DNA of 64,000 nucleotides from Nocardioides panaciterrulae (GTDB taxonomy: Bacteria; Actinomycetota; Actinomycetes; Propionibacteriales; Nocardioidaceae), in the NCBI RefSeq assembly GCF_013409645.1, contig NZ_JACCBG010000001.1, forward strand, positions 620,001 to 684,000. Direction: 5' to 3'. The translations under genes were made by a program, and so were the position numbers. The notes under the pieces were generated by a model. The model was not told the DNA's origin and did not search any database. It saw only the letters and a program-made list of their open reading frames with translations. The stretch's first letter is position 1. Each line of letters starts with the position of its first letter. This document shows, in pieces, positions 51,887-59,571 of the stretch.

Positions 51887-54691
51887 TCAGCCGGCCGGGC
51901 GCTCCGGGCGCTCGAGCAGGCCGAGCTCGCGGGCCCGGCGCACCGCGCTGTTGCGTCGGTTCACGCCCAGCTTGCGCAGGATGCTGCGCACGTGGGTGCG
52001 GACGGTGTTGACCGACACGAACATCCGCGCGGCGATCTCCTCGGTGGTCAGCAGCTCCTCGAGGTGGCCGAGCACCTCGGTCTCCCGGGCGGTCAGCGGC
52101 TCGACGACGACGTCGCTGAGGTGGAGGTGGTCCTCGCCGGTGGGGGCGGGGGTCCTGGTCGGAGCCAGAGTCCTGGCCGCGGCCGGCGTGCTGGCCGGAG
52201 GCCTGGCCGGCGTCCTGACCGGGGTCCTGACCGGGGTCCTGGCCGGCGTCGGGGTCCTGGCGGGGGTCGGGGTCCTGGCCGCGTGGTGCGGGCGAGCGGC
52301 ACCGGACGACGGCACGGTGCTGAGCCAGCGGTGGCGGTCGAGCAGCTGCGGGTTGCCGGCCAGCAGCCGGCGTACCGTGGGCGCGGCCTCGCGGAACGGC
52401 CGCCGCAGCTCCTCCTCGGCGGCCAGCCGGAGCGCCCGTTCGACCAGTGCGACCGCCTGCTGCGGGGCGCGCCGGCGGGACTCGTGGACGCCCTCGACCA
52501 GCAGCAGGGTCACCTCGGCGGGCAGCGGCCGGGCGGCGCTGCGGGCCCGGCTGAGCGACTCCTCGACCGCGGCCCGGTGGCCCTGCTCGGCGTACGCCGC
52601 CGCCGCGAGCACCGCGCCGCCGAGGTGGTCCTCGTGGCTGATCCCCTCGAGCTCTCGGAGCGCCAGGTCGGGCTGGCCCTGGGCCATCCACAGCTCGGCG
52701 ACCTGCAGCCGCAGCCAGTCGGTGAGCCACGGGTCGTGCGGCTCGGTGCGCTCGCCGGCCTGGCCGAGCCGATCGGCCGCCCGGCGCGCGCCGTGGGTGG
52801 CGACGTCGAGGTGGCCGAGGATGCCGGTGGCGAGGACCCTGCTCACCGGGTCGTTGGGTAGCGACGCGCAGGCCTGGGCGGCGGCGAGGTGGCGGCGGGC
52901 GGCGGCCTGGTCGTCGCGCTCCAGCGCGACCAGCGCGAGCGCGACGGCGGGGGCCGCCGGTCGCCGTTCGGCCGGGATCCGGGCGGCGTCGGCGATCGCC
53001 AGGGCGCGCGTGGCCTGGTCGGATGCCCGGGTGAGCCGGCCGGCCAGCGCGTCGGCCAGTGCCTCGTGGCCGAGCAGCGCCACGTGCAGGCGCGGCGGCA
53101 GCCCGGGGGCCGTGCGGGCCTCGGCGAGCCCGGCGCGGGCCTCGTCGAGGTCGCCGCACCGCAGCGCGACCGCCGCCCGGGCGAGCGCCACCAGCGCGAT
53201 CGAGCCGGGTCCGGACGGCGTGCCCGCGAGCGTCGCCACGGCCCGGTCGGCCTGCTGGACGGCGGCCCGGGCGGCGCCGGCCTCCTCGGCGCTGCTGGCC
53301 CGCAGCGCGTCGACGAGCAGCACCGCGGTCTCCACCGGGTCGCCGTGGCGGTGCGGCCGGCGGCGCAGTCCTCCACGCGCGGAGTCGAGCTCGACCGCGC
53401 AGGCGGCGGGATCGGAGCCCGCGAGCGCGAGGGTGGCGCGTACGACGCAGGCCGCCGGCTCACCGACCCGGAACGGGATGCGGTGGGCCACCTCGGAGAC
53501 ATGCGGGTCGGTCCCGAGCAGCAGCGGTGCCACGCCCCGGTCGCTGAGCAGCTGGGTCGCGAGGTCGGCCCACAGGCCGCCGACGGCCAGCTGGTCCAGC
53601 GACCGGTCGGCCATCTCGTTGCGCCGCAGCCAGGAGGCCGCGCGCCGGTGCAGCTCCTCGGCCAGCTCGGGCTGCTCCCAGGCGAGCTGGGCGCGGAGCA
53701 GGTCGCGGAAGAACGGCGGGTAGCGGTGGGCCCCGGGCTGGTCGGCCACCGGCTCGAGGAACATGTTGGCGCGGGCCAGCTCCTGCAGCCCGCGGGTCGC
53801 GGTGGCGCCGGCCAGCTCCTCGGCGAGCCCGGGGTAGAGGGTGTCGGGCACGGCGGTGCGCAGCAGCAGCTGCCGGGTGGCGTCGTCCTGCCCGGCCAGC
53901 ACCTCGCCGAGCAGGAAGCCGGTGATGTCGGCGTCCTGGGCGACCAGGGCGGCCACCGGGTCGGGTCCGGTGTCGCGCGCGCCGTCCCGGTCGCGGTGGG
54001 CGAGCGCCCGGGCGGCGAACCTGAGCCCGGCGGCCCACCCGCCCAGCCGGGCGGTCAGCTCGTGCACGGACTCCGGCGGCAGCGCGACCCGGTCCAGGCG
54101 GAGCAGCTGGTCGGCCTCGGCATCGGTGAAGGCGAGGTCGGCCGCGCGGACCTCGAGCACCCGACCCTCGAGCCGGTAGCGGTAGAGCGGCAGCACGGGG
54201 TCGACCCGGCTGGCCAGGACCAGGTGCAGCCGCCCCCAGGTGTGGTCGAGCAGGTGGGCCAGCTCACCGGCCTGGTCGCCTGAGCGCAGCTCGAAGCCGT
54301 CGAGGACCAGCACCAGGTCGCGGCCCGAGCCGGCGATGGCGGCGGCGAGCGCGCGCAGGGCGGCGGCGGGCAGCCGGCCCGCGGTGCCGGCGGCTCCCGT
54401 GCCGGCTCCTGCGCTGGCTCCCGGGCCGGGCAGCAGGGCCGCCACCGGGGCGGGCAGCTCGAGCCCGAGGTCGTCGAGCGTCCGCAGCAGCGACGGCCAC
54501 GACAGCTGGCCGACCTCGTCGGCCCCGATCCAACCGATCGGCCCACCGACCTCGCGAGCCCACTGCGCCAGCAGCGTGGACTTGCCGGCGCCGGCCGGCC
54601 CGCTGACCAGGGTCAGCGGGACCTCGCGGACCCCGGACAGCCGGCCGGTGAGCCGCGGGCGGTCCACCAGTCGGGGATTCGCGCTGTTCAC
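51887..54691 (-). CDS. Large ATP-binding LuxR regulator (MalT/LAL type)
   Basis: 934 residues. The P-loop GPAGAGKS is at 31-38 and DLVLVLDGF is Walker B in a STAND ATPase domain, followed by a TPR-like helical region (about 360-790), a Thr/Pro/Arg linker and a C-terminal LuxR helix-turn-helix (LTARETEVLGHLEELLTTEE, VNTVRTHVRSILRKLGVN). Such proteins oligomerise on ATP and an inducer and activate transcription. The linker is encoded by a tandem DNA repeat at 52140-52290. No target gene is evident; it stands alone. Confidence 0.92.
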   Translation of the reverse strand: MNSANPRLVDRPRLTGRLSGVREVPLTLVSGPAGAGKSTLLAQWAREVGGPIGWIGADEVGQLSWPSLLRTLDDLGLELPAPVAALLPGPGASAGAGTGAAGTAGRLPAAALRALAAAIAGSGRDLVLVLDGFELRSGDQAGELAHLLDHTWGRLHLVLASRVDPVLPLYRYRLEGRVLEVRAADLAFTDAEADQLLRLDRVALPPESVHELTARLGGWAAGLRFAARALAHRDRDGARDTGPDPVAALVAQDADITGFLLGEVLAGQDDATRQLLLRTAVPDTLYPGLAEELAGATATRGLQELARANMFLEPVADQPGAHRYPPFFRDLLRAQLAWEQPELAEELHRRAASWLRRNEMADRSLDQLAVGGLWADLATQLLSDRGVAPLLLGTDPHVSEVAHRIPFRVGEPAACVVRATLALAGSDPAACAVELDSARGGLRRRPHRHGDPVETAVLLVDALRASSAEEAGAARAAVQQADRAVATLAGTPSGPGSIALVALARAAVALRCGDLDEARAGLAEARTAPGLPPRLHVALLGHEALADALAGRLTRASDQATRALAIADAARIPAERRPAAPAVALALVALERDDQAAARRHLAAAQACASLPNDPVSRVLATGILGHLDVATHGARRAADRLGQAGERTEPHDPWLTDWLRLQVAELWMAQGQPDLALRELEGISHEDHLGGAVLAAAAYAEQGHRAAVEESLSRARSAARPLPAEVTLLLVEGVHESRRRAPQQAVALVERALRLAAEEELRRPFREAAPTVRRLLAGNPQLLDRHRWLSTVPSSGAARPHHAARTPTPARTPTPARTPVRTPVRTPARPPASTPAAARTLAPTRTPAPTGEDHLHLSDVVVEPLTARETEVLGHLEELLTTEEIAARMFVSVNTVRTHVRSILRKLGVNRRNSAVRRARELGLLERPERPAG
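52140..52290 (-). repeat. Tandem repeat coding the LuxR linker
   Basis: Plus-strand blocks like GTCCTGACCGGG and GTCCTGGCCGGCGTC repeat about ten times in 12-18-base steps and encode TPTPART, TPVRT and PARPP units between the TPR region and the DNA-binding domain. Slippage here would change linker length. Confidence 0.75.
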
Positions 54692-54996
54692 GACACCTGT
54701 GCTCCTGCCCTCGACTACCCCTTCTGCACGCTAGGGAGGCGCGTGACCGGTCAGCAGAGAACGATGGCAGTTCCGCGGAGGACCTCCGGGGCGTCCGGCC
54801 CCACGGGGCTCGGGACTTCGAGGGGACGGCGGCCGGCCCCGGCGAGGTGGGCCCGGCGAGGTGGGCCGGCGGCTGTTCTCATCCGCGACGGGCGAGGCGC
54901 GGGCCCCGGCGTACGTCGGAGGCTGGGACGACGCAGGGGTGGCCGCGACGGGCGTGCCCCCGTCGTACACCGGAGTCGTACACCGGAGGAGGCCGG
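54692..54996 (+). other. 305-base divergent leader
   Basis: It separates the LuxR regulator from the rightward membrane protein. GGCGAGGTGGGCC occurs twice in tandem at about 54841-54869, GTCGTACACCGGAG twice at about 54962-54987, and GGAGGAGG at 54984-54991 is the ribosome site of the next gene. No RNA gene seen. Confidence 0.4.
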
Positions 54997-56412
54997 GTGA
55001 GCGATCTGCAGGACGTCAGGGCGCTCCAGGACAGGATCGCCGAGCTGGAGGCCCAGCTGGCGGCCGAGCACCGGGCCGCCCAGCAGGTGGGCGCGGGCGC
55101 CCGCCCGGCTCCGCCCGAGCAGCGCCACGTCCGGGGCCTGAGCGTGATCGCCGGGATCCTGGTGGTGCTCGCCGTCGTGCTGGCGCCGCTGTCGGTCTCG
55201 GCGGTGTGGGCGAACCGCCAGATCTCCGACACCGACCAGTACGTCGCCACCGTGGCCCCGCTCGCGGACTCGGCGGCCGTGCGGTCCGCGGTCGCCGACG
55301 AGGTGACCGCGGCGGTGCTGGACAGCATCAACGTCGACCAGGTCACCTCCGAGGCGCTCAAGGCGCTGGCCGCCCAGCCGAACGTGCCGCCGGCGGTCGC
55401 GCTCGCGATCCCCGGCCTGCAGACCGCGCTGGTCAACGGCATCGACAGCTTCGTCCGCGACCAGGTCACGACGGTGCTGGCCAGCGACCAGTTCAAGCAG
55501 GTGTGGGAGCAGGTGAACCGGCTCGCCCACGAGCAGGTGCTGCGGCTGCTGGAGGGCAAACAGGGCACGCTGGTCACCGCGCAGGGCGACACGGTCACGC
55601 TCAACCTCGGGCCGGTCGTCGCCGAGGTGAAGCAGCGCCTGGTCGCCCAGGGCTTCAGCCTGGCCAACCGGGTGCCGACGACCGACCGGTCGTTCGTGCT
55701 CGTGCAGTCCTCGTCGATCACCAAGGCGCAGTGGGCCTACAAGGCGCTGGACACGCTCGGCACCTGGCTGCCGGTGATCGCGCTCGCCTGCCTCGCCGGC
55801 GGCGTGGCCCTGGCCCGCGACCGGCGACGCGCGCTGCTGCGCGGCTCGCTGGGGGTGGTCGCGGCGATGCTGGTGCTGGGGATCCTGCTCGCGCTGGCCC
55901 GGTCGTGGTACGTCGGGCAGACGCCCGGGAACGTCCTCACCCCGACCGCCGCGGGCGACGTGTTCGACACCCTGGTGCGCTTCCTGCGGACCGGGCTGCG
56001 GGCGGTCGCGGTGCTGTTCCTGCTGATCGCGGTGGCGGCGTTCCTCTCGGGCCCGTCGAGCGCCGCGGTCGGCACCCGGCGGGGCTTCGTCCGCGGCATC
56101 GGCGCGATGCGCGGCAGCGCCGAGGCGGCCGGCTGGCAGACCGGCCGGGTCGGCACCTGGACCTGGACGCACCGCCGGGCGCTGCGCTGGACGCTGGCGG
56201 GCCTCGGCGGGCTCGCGCTGGCGTTCTGGAACCAGCCGACCGCCTGGGACGTGGTGCTCGTGGCCGTGCTGGTGCTGCTCGGCCTGGCGGTCGTGGAGTT
56301 CCTCGGGCGACCGGTCGGTGCCCGGCTCGGCCCGGACCGGGCCGCGGCCGGCGAGGCCGGCGGCCCCCCGGGCGGCGGGTCGCGGCCGGGCGGCGGGCAC
56401 CCGCCGATCTGA
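54997..56412 (+). CDS. Multi-span membrane protein of unknown function
   Basis: 471 residues. A short coiled coil (LQDVRALQDRIAELEAQLAA) comes first, then a helix at about 48-70, then a large extracytoplasmic domain (about 70-245) with SDTDQYVATVAPLADSAAV, then four or five helices (about 250-425) and a Gly/Pro-rich tail. The VANRQISDTDQYV-like start of the outer domain is familiar from membrane proteins of Streptomyces and Nocardioides with no known job. GTG 54997 has GGAGGAGG five bases upstream. Confidence 0.75.
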   Translation: MSDLQDVRALQDRIAELEAQLAAEHRAAQQVGAGARPAPPEQRHVRGLSVIAGILVVLAVVLAPLSVSAVWANRQISDTDQYVATVAPLADSAAVRSAVADEVTAAVLDSINVDQVTSEALKALAAQPNVPPAVALAIPGLQTALVNGIDSFVRDQVTTVLASDQFKQVWEQVNRLAHEQVLRLLEGKQGTLVTAQGDTVTLNLGPVVAEVKQRLVAQGFSLANRVPTTDRSFVLVQSSSITKAQWAYKALDTLGTWLPVIALACLAGGVALARDRRRALLRGSLGVVAAMLVLGILLALARSWYVGQTPGNVLTPTAAGDVFDTLVRFLRTGLRAVAVLFLLIAVAAFLSGPSSAAVGTRRGFVRGIGAMRGSAEAAGWQTGRVGTWTWTHRRALRWTLAGLGGLALAFWNQPTAWDVVLVAVLVLLGLAVVEFLGRPVGARLGPDRAAAGEAGGPPGGGSRPGGGHPPI

Positions 56413-56541
56413 CCGGGGGTCTCCCTCGGTTGCGGCGTCCCGAGCTCGGCGCCGCGCCTGCGCCGCCGCGGCGCGAGGTGCTCGCCGGTCGACGTCCGGA
56501 GCCACCGCTGGTTCGTCTCGAGCATGGTCGGCGGTGACCTG

Positions 56542-56569
56542 GCCACCGTTTCACTCAGGAAACGGTGGC
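56542..56569. terminator. Bidirectional hairpin between convergent genes
   Basis: The arm GCCACCGTTTC (56542-56552) and its exact 11-base complement (56559-56569) flank a six-base loop. Outside them GGCGGTG and CCACCGCC pair as an outer stem with a few bulged bases. It sits between converging genes and can act for both. Confidence 0.7.
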
Positions 56570-56624
56570 TGGTCCACCGCCGACACGGGTCCGCGCGGAC
56601 GGGTCGGCCCGGACAGCGGTCGGC

Positions 56625-57137
56625 TCACCGGTCGCCGTTGGGCCGGTGGACCCCGCGGGGTTGCCAGTCGTAGACCACCCGGGTGCCCAGCAGCAGGTCC
56701 TGCAGCGAGCACCGGTGCCGGCTGATCGCCACCCAGAGCAGCCCCACCGGCAGCACCACGCAGGCGGCCGAGCGCAGGACCGCGAGGACCAGGCCCAGCG
56801 GGCGGCCGTCGTGGCGCTGCACGCGCAGGCCGAGGACCAGGCCGCCGTAGCTGCGGCCGCTGACCGACCAGGCCAGCGCGAGGTAGCAGAACGCGACCAC
56901 GAAGGCCGAGGTCAGGCTGAGGAACAACCCGGCGTGCGGCAGCTCGAAGCCGCGGGGGTCGACCATGAACATCACGGCCGCGAGCCCGAAGTACCCCGCG
57001 AGCAGCACCAGCCCGACGACCGCGGCGTCGAGGGCGGCAGCCGCCAGCCGGGTGACGACCCCCGCCCGCCGGCCCTGCCACGGCCGGGCCTCCCGCGGGA
57101 CGGGCGAGACTCCGTCACCGCCCGTGCCCCCGGACAC
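56625..57137 (-). CDS. RDD-family membrane protein
   Basis: 170 residues with three or four helices. RRAGVVTRLAAAALDAAVVG holds the R-x(n)-D pattern of the RDD family (Arg then Asp in helix 1), with GGLVLGLRVQRHDG after helix 2 and SLQDLLLGTRVV near the end. Some family members are Na+/H+ or organic-cation antiporters; most are unknown. It lies 21 bases behind the repeat protein gene and probably forms a unit with it. Confidence 0.85.
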   Translation of the reverse strand: MSGGTGGDGVSPVPREARPWQGRRAGVVTRLAAAALDAAVVGLVLLAGYFGLAAVMFMVDPRGFELPHAGLFLSLTSAFVVAFCYLALAWSVSGRSYGGLVLGLRVQRHDGRPLGLVLAVLRSAACVVLPVGLLWVAISRHRCSLQDLLLGTRVVYDWQPRGVHRPNGDR

Positions 57138-57158
57138 CCGGGCCTCCCGGCGCCGGGC

Positions 57159-57989
57159 TCAGCGGGCCGGTCCGCCGGCCGGGCCGCCAGTCGGTCCGCC
57201 AGTGGGTCCGTCGGCCGGTCCGGTGCCGTGCGCGCGGCGCAGCAGCAGCCGGTCCACGGCCCGGCCGACCGCGTGGTCGACCGCCTCGTCGGCCCCGATG
57301 CCCTGCATGCGTACGCCGCGGACCGTGTCGGAGGCCATCGACCCGGTCGACTCGCGGATGATCTCGGGGAGGTCGACGCCGTCGATGACCTGCTCGGCCA
57401 GGCCCACCAGGTCGACCCGGGCCAGCACGGCGTCGACCAGGGTGCCGAGCTCGACCCGGCGCAGCACGGTCTCGGTGAGGTCGAGGCGGTCGAGGACGGC
57501 GTCGAGGTCGAGGCGGGCCGCGACCGCGTCCACGTCGAGCCGGCTCGCGGCCCGGTCCAGGTCGGCGAGCGCCACCAGGCCGTCCACGTCGGAGCCGTCG
57601 AGCAGGGCCAGCACCTCGGAGAGCACCGGGCGCAGGTCCACCCGCTGGAGCACCAGCCCGGTCAGGTCGAGCCGGTCGAGGACCGAGTCCACGTCGAGCC
57701 GAGCCGCGACCGCATCCACGTCGAGCCGGGCCGCGACCGCATCCACGTCGAGCCGGGCCGCGACCGCATCGAGGTCCACCCGGTCCAGCACGGCGTCGAC
57801 GTCGACGCGGGCGACCACCTCGGCGATCACCCGGTCCAGCAGCCGGTCGGCCGCGGAGCCCGTCGTACGCACCGCGTAGCCGAGCACCGGCCCGAGCACC
57901 GGCCCGAGCAGCGCCTGGGCGGACGCGGCTGCCGGCCTCGCGACGGTCCGGACGACCGACCGCGGGGCCGACAGCAGCATGGGGGGCAT
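57159..57989 (-). CDS. Nine-residue leucine/aspartate repeat protein
   Basis: 276 residues. Two blocks (about 60-120 and 150-185) of nine-residue units RLDVDAVAA or RVDLDAVLD give an amphipathic coil, with a spacer between and a Gly/Pro tail (TGGPTGGPAGG). Similar repeats are found N-terminal to RDD domains in related proteins (recalled); here the RDD part is a separate gene right after it. Three copies of a 27-base DNA unit are nearly identical at 57688-57770. The role may be scaffolding at the membrane. ATG 57980 is an alternative start. Confidence 0.65.
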   Translation of the reverse strand: MPPMLLSAPRSVVRTVARPAAASAQALLGPVLGPVLGYAVRTTGSAADRLLDRVIAEVVARVDVDAVLDRVDLDAVAARLDVDAVAARLDVDAVAARLDVDSVLDRLDLTGLVLQRVDLRPVLSEVLALLDGSDVDGLVALADLDRAASRLDVDAVAARLDLDAVLDRLDLTETVLRRVELGTLVDAVLARVDLVGLAEQVIDGVDLPEIIRESTGSMASDTVRGVRMQGIGADEAVDHAVGRAVDRLLLRRAHGTGPADGPTGGPTGGPAGGPAR

Positions 57990-58010
57990 GGCGTCTGGGC
58001 CCGGCGCGGC

Positions 58011-58388
58011 TCAGACCAGCGCCTTCTCCTTGAGCCGTTCGAACTCCGGCTGCGAGATCATGCCGTCGTCGAGCATCTTGCGGGCCTGCGCGATCTGGTC
58101 GGCGGGGCTGCTCTTGGCCGCGACCTCACGGATGTACTGCTCCTGCTGGGCCTGGGCCGCGGCGGTGTCGCGCATCTGCCGCTCGGCCATGCCGCGACCC
58201 CGCACGATCAGGTAGACCAGCGCGGTCAGCAGGGGGAAGACGATCAGGGCGACGACCCAGACCGCCTTCATCAGGCCGGTCTCCTCGCGGTCGCGGAAGA
58301 GGTCGACCAGGATCGAGAACATCACCATGAGGTAGGCGACGAACGCGAAGCTGATGATGATGAACCACACGATGTCCCAGAACGACAT
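58011..58388 (-). CDS. PLDc_N/SHOCT-domain membrane protein
   Basis: 125 residues. Two helices (WDIVWFIIISFAFVAYLMVM and KAVWVVALIVFPLLTALVYL) with FRDREETGLMK between make a PLDc_N-like anchor; RGRGMAERQ follows, and the end, ADQIAQARKMLDDGMISQPE then FERLKEKAL, is a SHOCT motif. SHOCT ends are thought to join proteins into oligomers. AAAGGA lies nine bases before ATG 58388. Confidence 0.88.
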   Translation of the reverse strand: MSFWDIVWFIIISFAFVAYLMVMFSILVDLFRDREETGLMKAVWVVALIVFPLLTALVYLIVRGRGMAERQMRDTAAAQAQQEQYIREVAAKSSPADQIAQARKMLDDGMISQPEFERLKEKALV

Positions 58389-58492
58389 GGCAGCGTCCTT
58401 TCTCTGGTCAACGGCTGCAGTCGCAGTGTGCGTGCGCAGCCGCCCCGCGCGCCTCGTCCGGAGCGGACGATCCCGGCGGCCGGGCGCCTGCA

Positions 58493-58580
58493 GGAATCCC
58501 CGGCTGACCGGTGATCCCCTCGGTTGATGGGCGTTGCAACGCCCATCAACCGAGAGTTTCCCCGGCTGGCCGGGGATTCC
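58493..58580. repeat. 88-bp near-perfect inverted repeat
   Basis: Two 44-base arms meet at 58536/58537 with no spacer. The inner 18 bases, CTCGGTTGATGGGCGTTG, match perfectly, and so do the outer 12 (GGAATCCCCGGC); the seven mismatches lie between (37 of 44 pair). It stands between divergent genes, 105 bases from one start and 118 from the other. As RNA it would be one long hairpin; as DNA it could be a cruciform, an operator or a mobile element. Confidence 0.9.
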
Positions 58581-58697
58581 CGCACCCCCCGCCCGGGGCC
58601 GGAGTGGTCCCCCGCGGGTGATGCGCCCGGGGTCGTTGCGGGGTTGCGTGGAGGTTGCGTGGGGGTTTCGGGGAGCTCGAGGTGCTCGGAGGTCAGG

Positions 58698-59207
58698 GTG
58701 CGGTACGAAGTGCGGGTGGCGGGGCTGGTCCCGGCCGAGGAGCTGACCGGTCCGCTGCGCGACGGTGACGGGGCGGATCCGCGGGGGCTGCTGGCCGGCG
58801 GCGAGATCGTCGCGCAGGAGGTGTGCACGGTGGTCGAGGCGGACTTCCCCGACCAGGCCGCGCTGCACGGGTTCCTGCACCGGGTGTGGGCCCACGGCCT
58901 CCAGGTGCTGGCGGTACGCCGGGGTCCGCGCCGCTGGTCGACCCGGGCCGTACGGCGCGCCGGCCGGCCGGTCCCGCCCGCGTCAGTCCTGGCCGGGGTG
59001 GCCGAGCGCGCGGACCAGCTCGTTCATCCGCAGCGAGACCGCGTGGACGTGGGGGATGTCCTTGAGCACGACCGTGCCCTCCTCGCTCGCGGCCGAGACC
59101 CGCAGCGTGCCGCACCCGACCAGCCGGTCGAGCAGGCCCTGGTCGAAGGCGACGTCGTTGATCCGGCTGAGCGGGATGTCCCGGCCGGACCGGCGGAGCA
59201 CCCCTGA
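58698..59207 (+). CDS. Small protein, copy 3 of the YEV-DQ-GL family, with run-on end
   Basis: 169 residues by frame. Residues 1-75 (RYEVRVAGLVPAEELTGPL, VVEADFPDQAALHGFLHRVW, AHGLQVLAVRR) match the proteins at 51293 and 51496. The rest is Arg/Pro/Asp-rich, has no family look and runs 225 bases across the end of the opposite PH-domain gene. The true product may end near 58980 with the stop lost, or the tail is simply non-functional. GTG 58698 has GGAGG five bases before it. Confidence 0.5.
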   Translation: MRYEVRVAGLVPAEELTGPLRDGDGADPRGLLAGGEIVAQEVCTVVEADFPDQAALHGFLHRVWAHGLQVLAVRRGPRRWSTRAVRRAGRPVPPASVLAGVAERADQLVHPQRDRVDVGDVLEHDRALLARGRDPQRAAPDQPVEQALVEGDVVDPAERDVPAGPAEHP

Positions 59208-59486
59208 GCGGGTGGCCAGCCGTTCGGTGGTGAGCGTGTAGGTGCGGTTCCACCAGGCCACCGCCGGCCAGAGCCCGAAGATCGCCACCACCACGACGAA
59301 CGCGATCCAGCCGGCCTGGTCCAGCCAGGCCAGGAAGCCGCTGTCGGGGGAGATCGCCACCACCACCAGCAGCCCGACCACGGCGGCGGCGCAGATCAGC
59401 ATCGCGCCGAGCAGGTGCTTCCAGTGCTCGCGCGTCTCGAGCACCACGCGCTCGCCCGGCGAGAGCTGGTCGGCAGGGAGCCCCAT
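58983..59486 (-). CDS. Bacterial PH-domain membrane protein
   Basis: 167 residues. Two helices (LLGAMLICAAAVVGLLVVVA and WLDQAGWIAFVVVVAIFGLW) are followed by a bPH_2 domain: YTLTTERLATRSGVLRRSGR, DIPLSRINDVAFDQGLLDRL, GCGTLRVSAASEEG. The wording is that of the YdbS/YdbT-type PH proteins found in actinobacteria. Role unknown. It overlaps the opposite run-on frame; coding style clearly supports this strand. Confidence 0.88.
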   Translation of the reverse strand: MGLPADQLSPGERVVLETREHWKHLLGAMLICAAAVVGLLVVVAISPDSGFLAWLDQAGWIAFVVVVAIFGLWPAVAWWNRTYTLTTERLATRSGVLRRSGRDIPLSRINDVAFDQGLLDRLVGCGTLRVSAASEEGTVVLKDIPHVHAVSLRMNELVRALGHPGQD

Positions 59487-59571
59487 GCCCCTCAGCGTGA
59501 GGATCGCGGGCGGGACCGGGCAGGGCCGGAGGTCCGGGTACGCCGGGGTCCGGTGGTCCTGCGCTGGCCGG

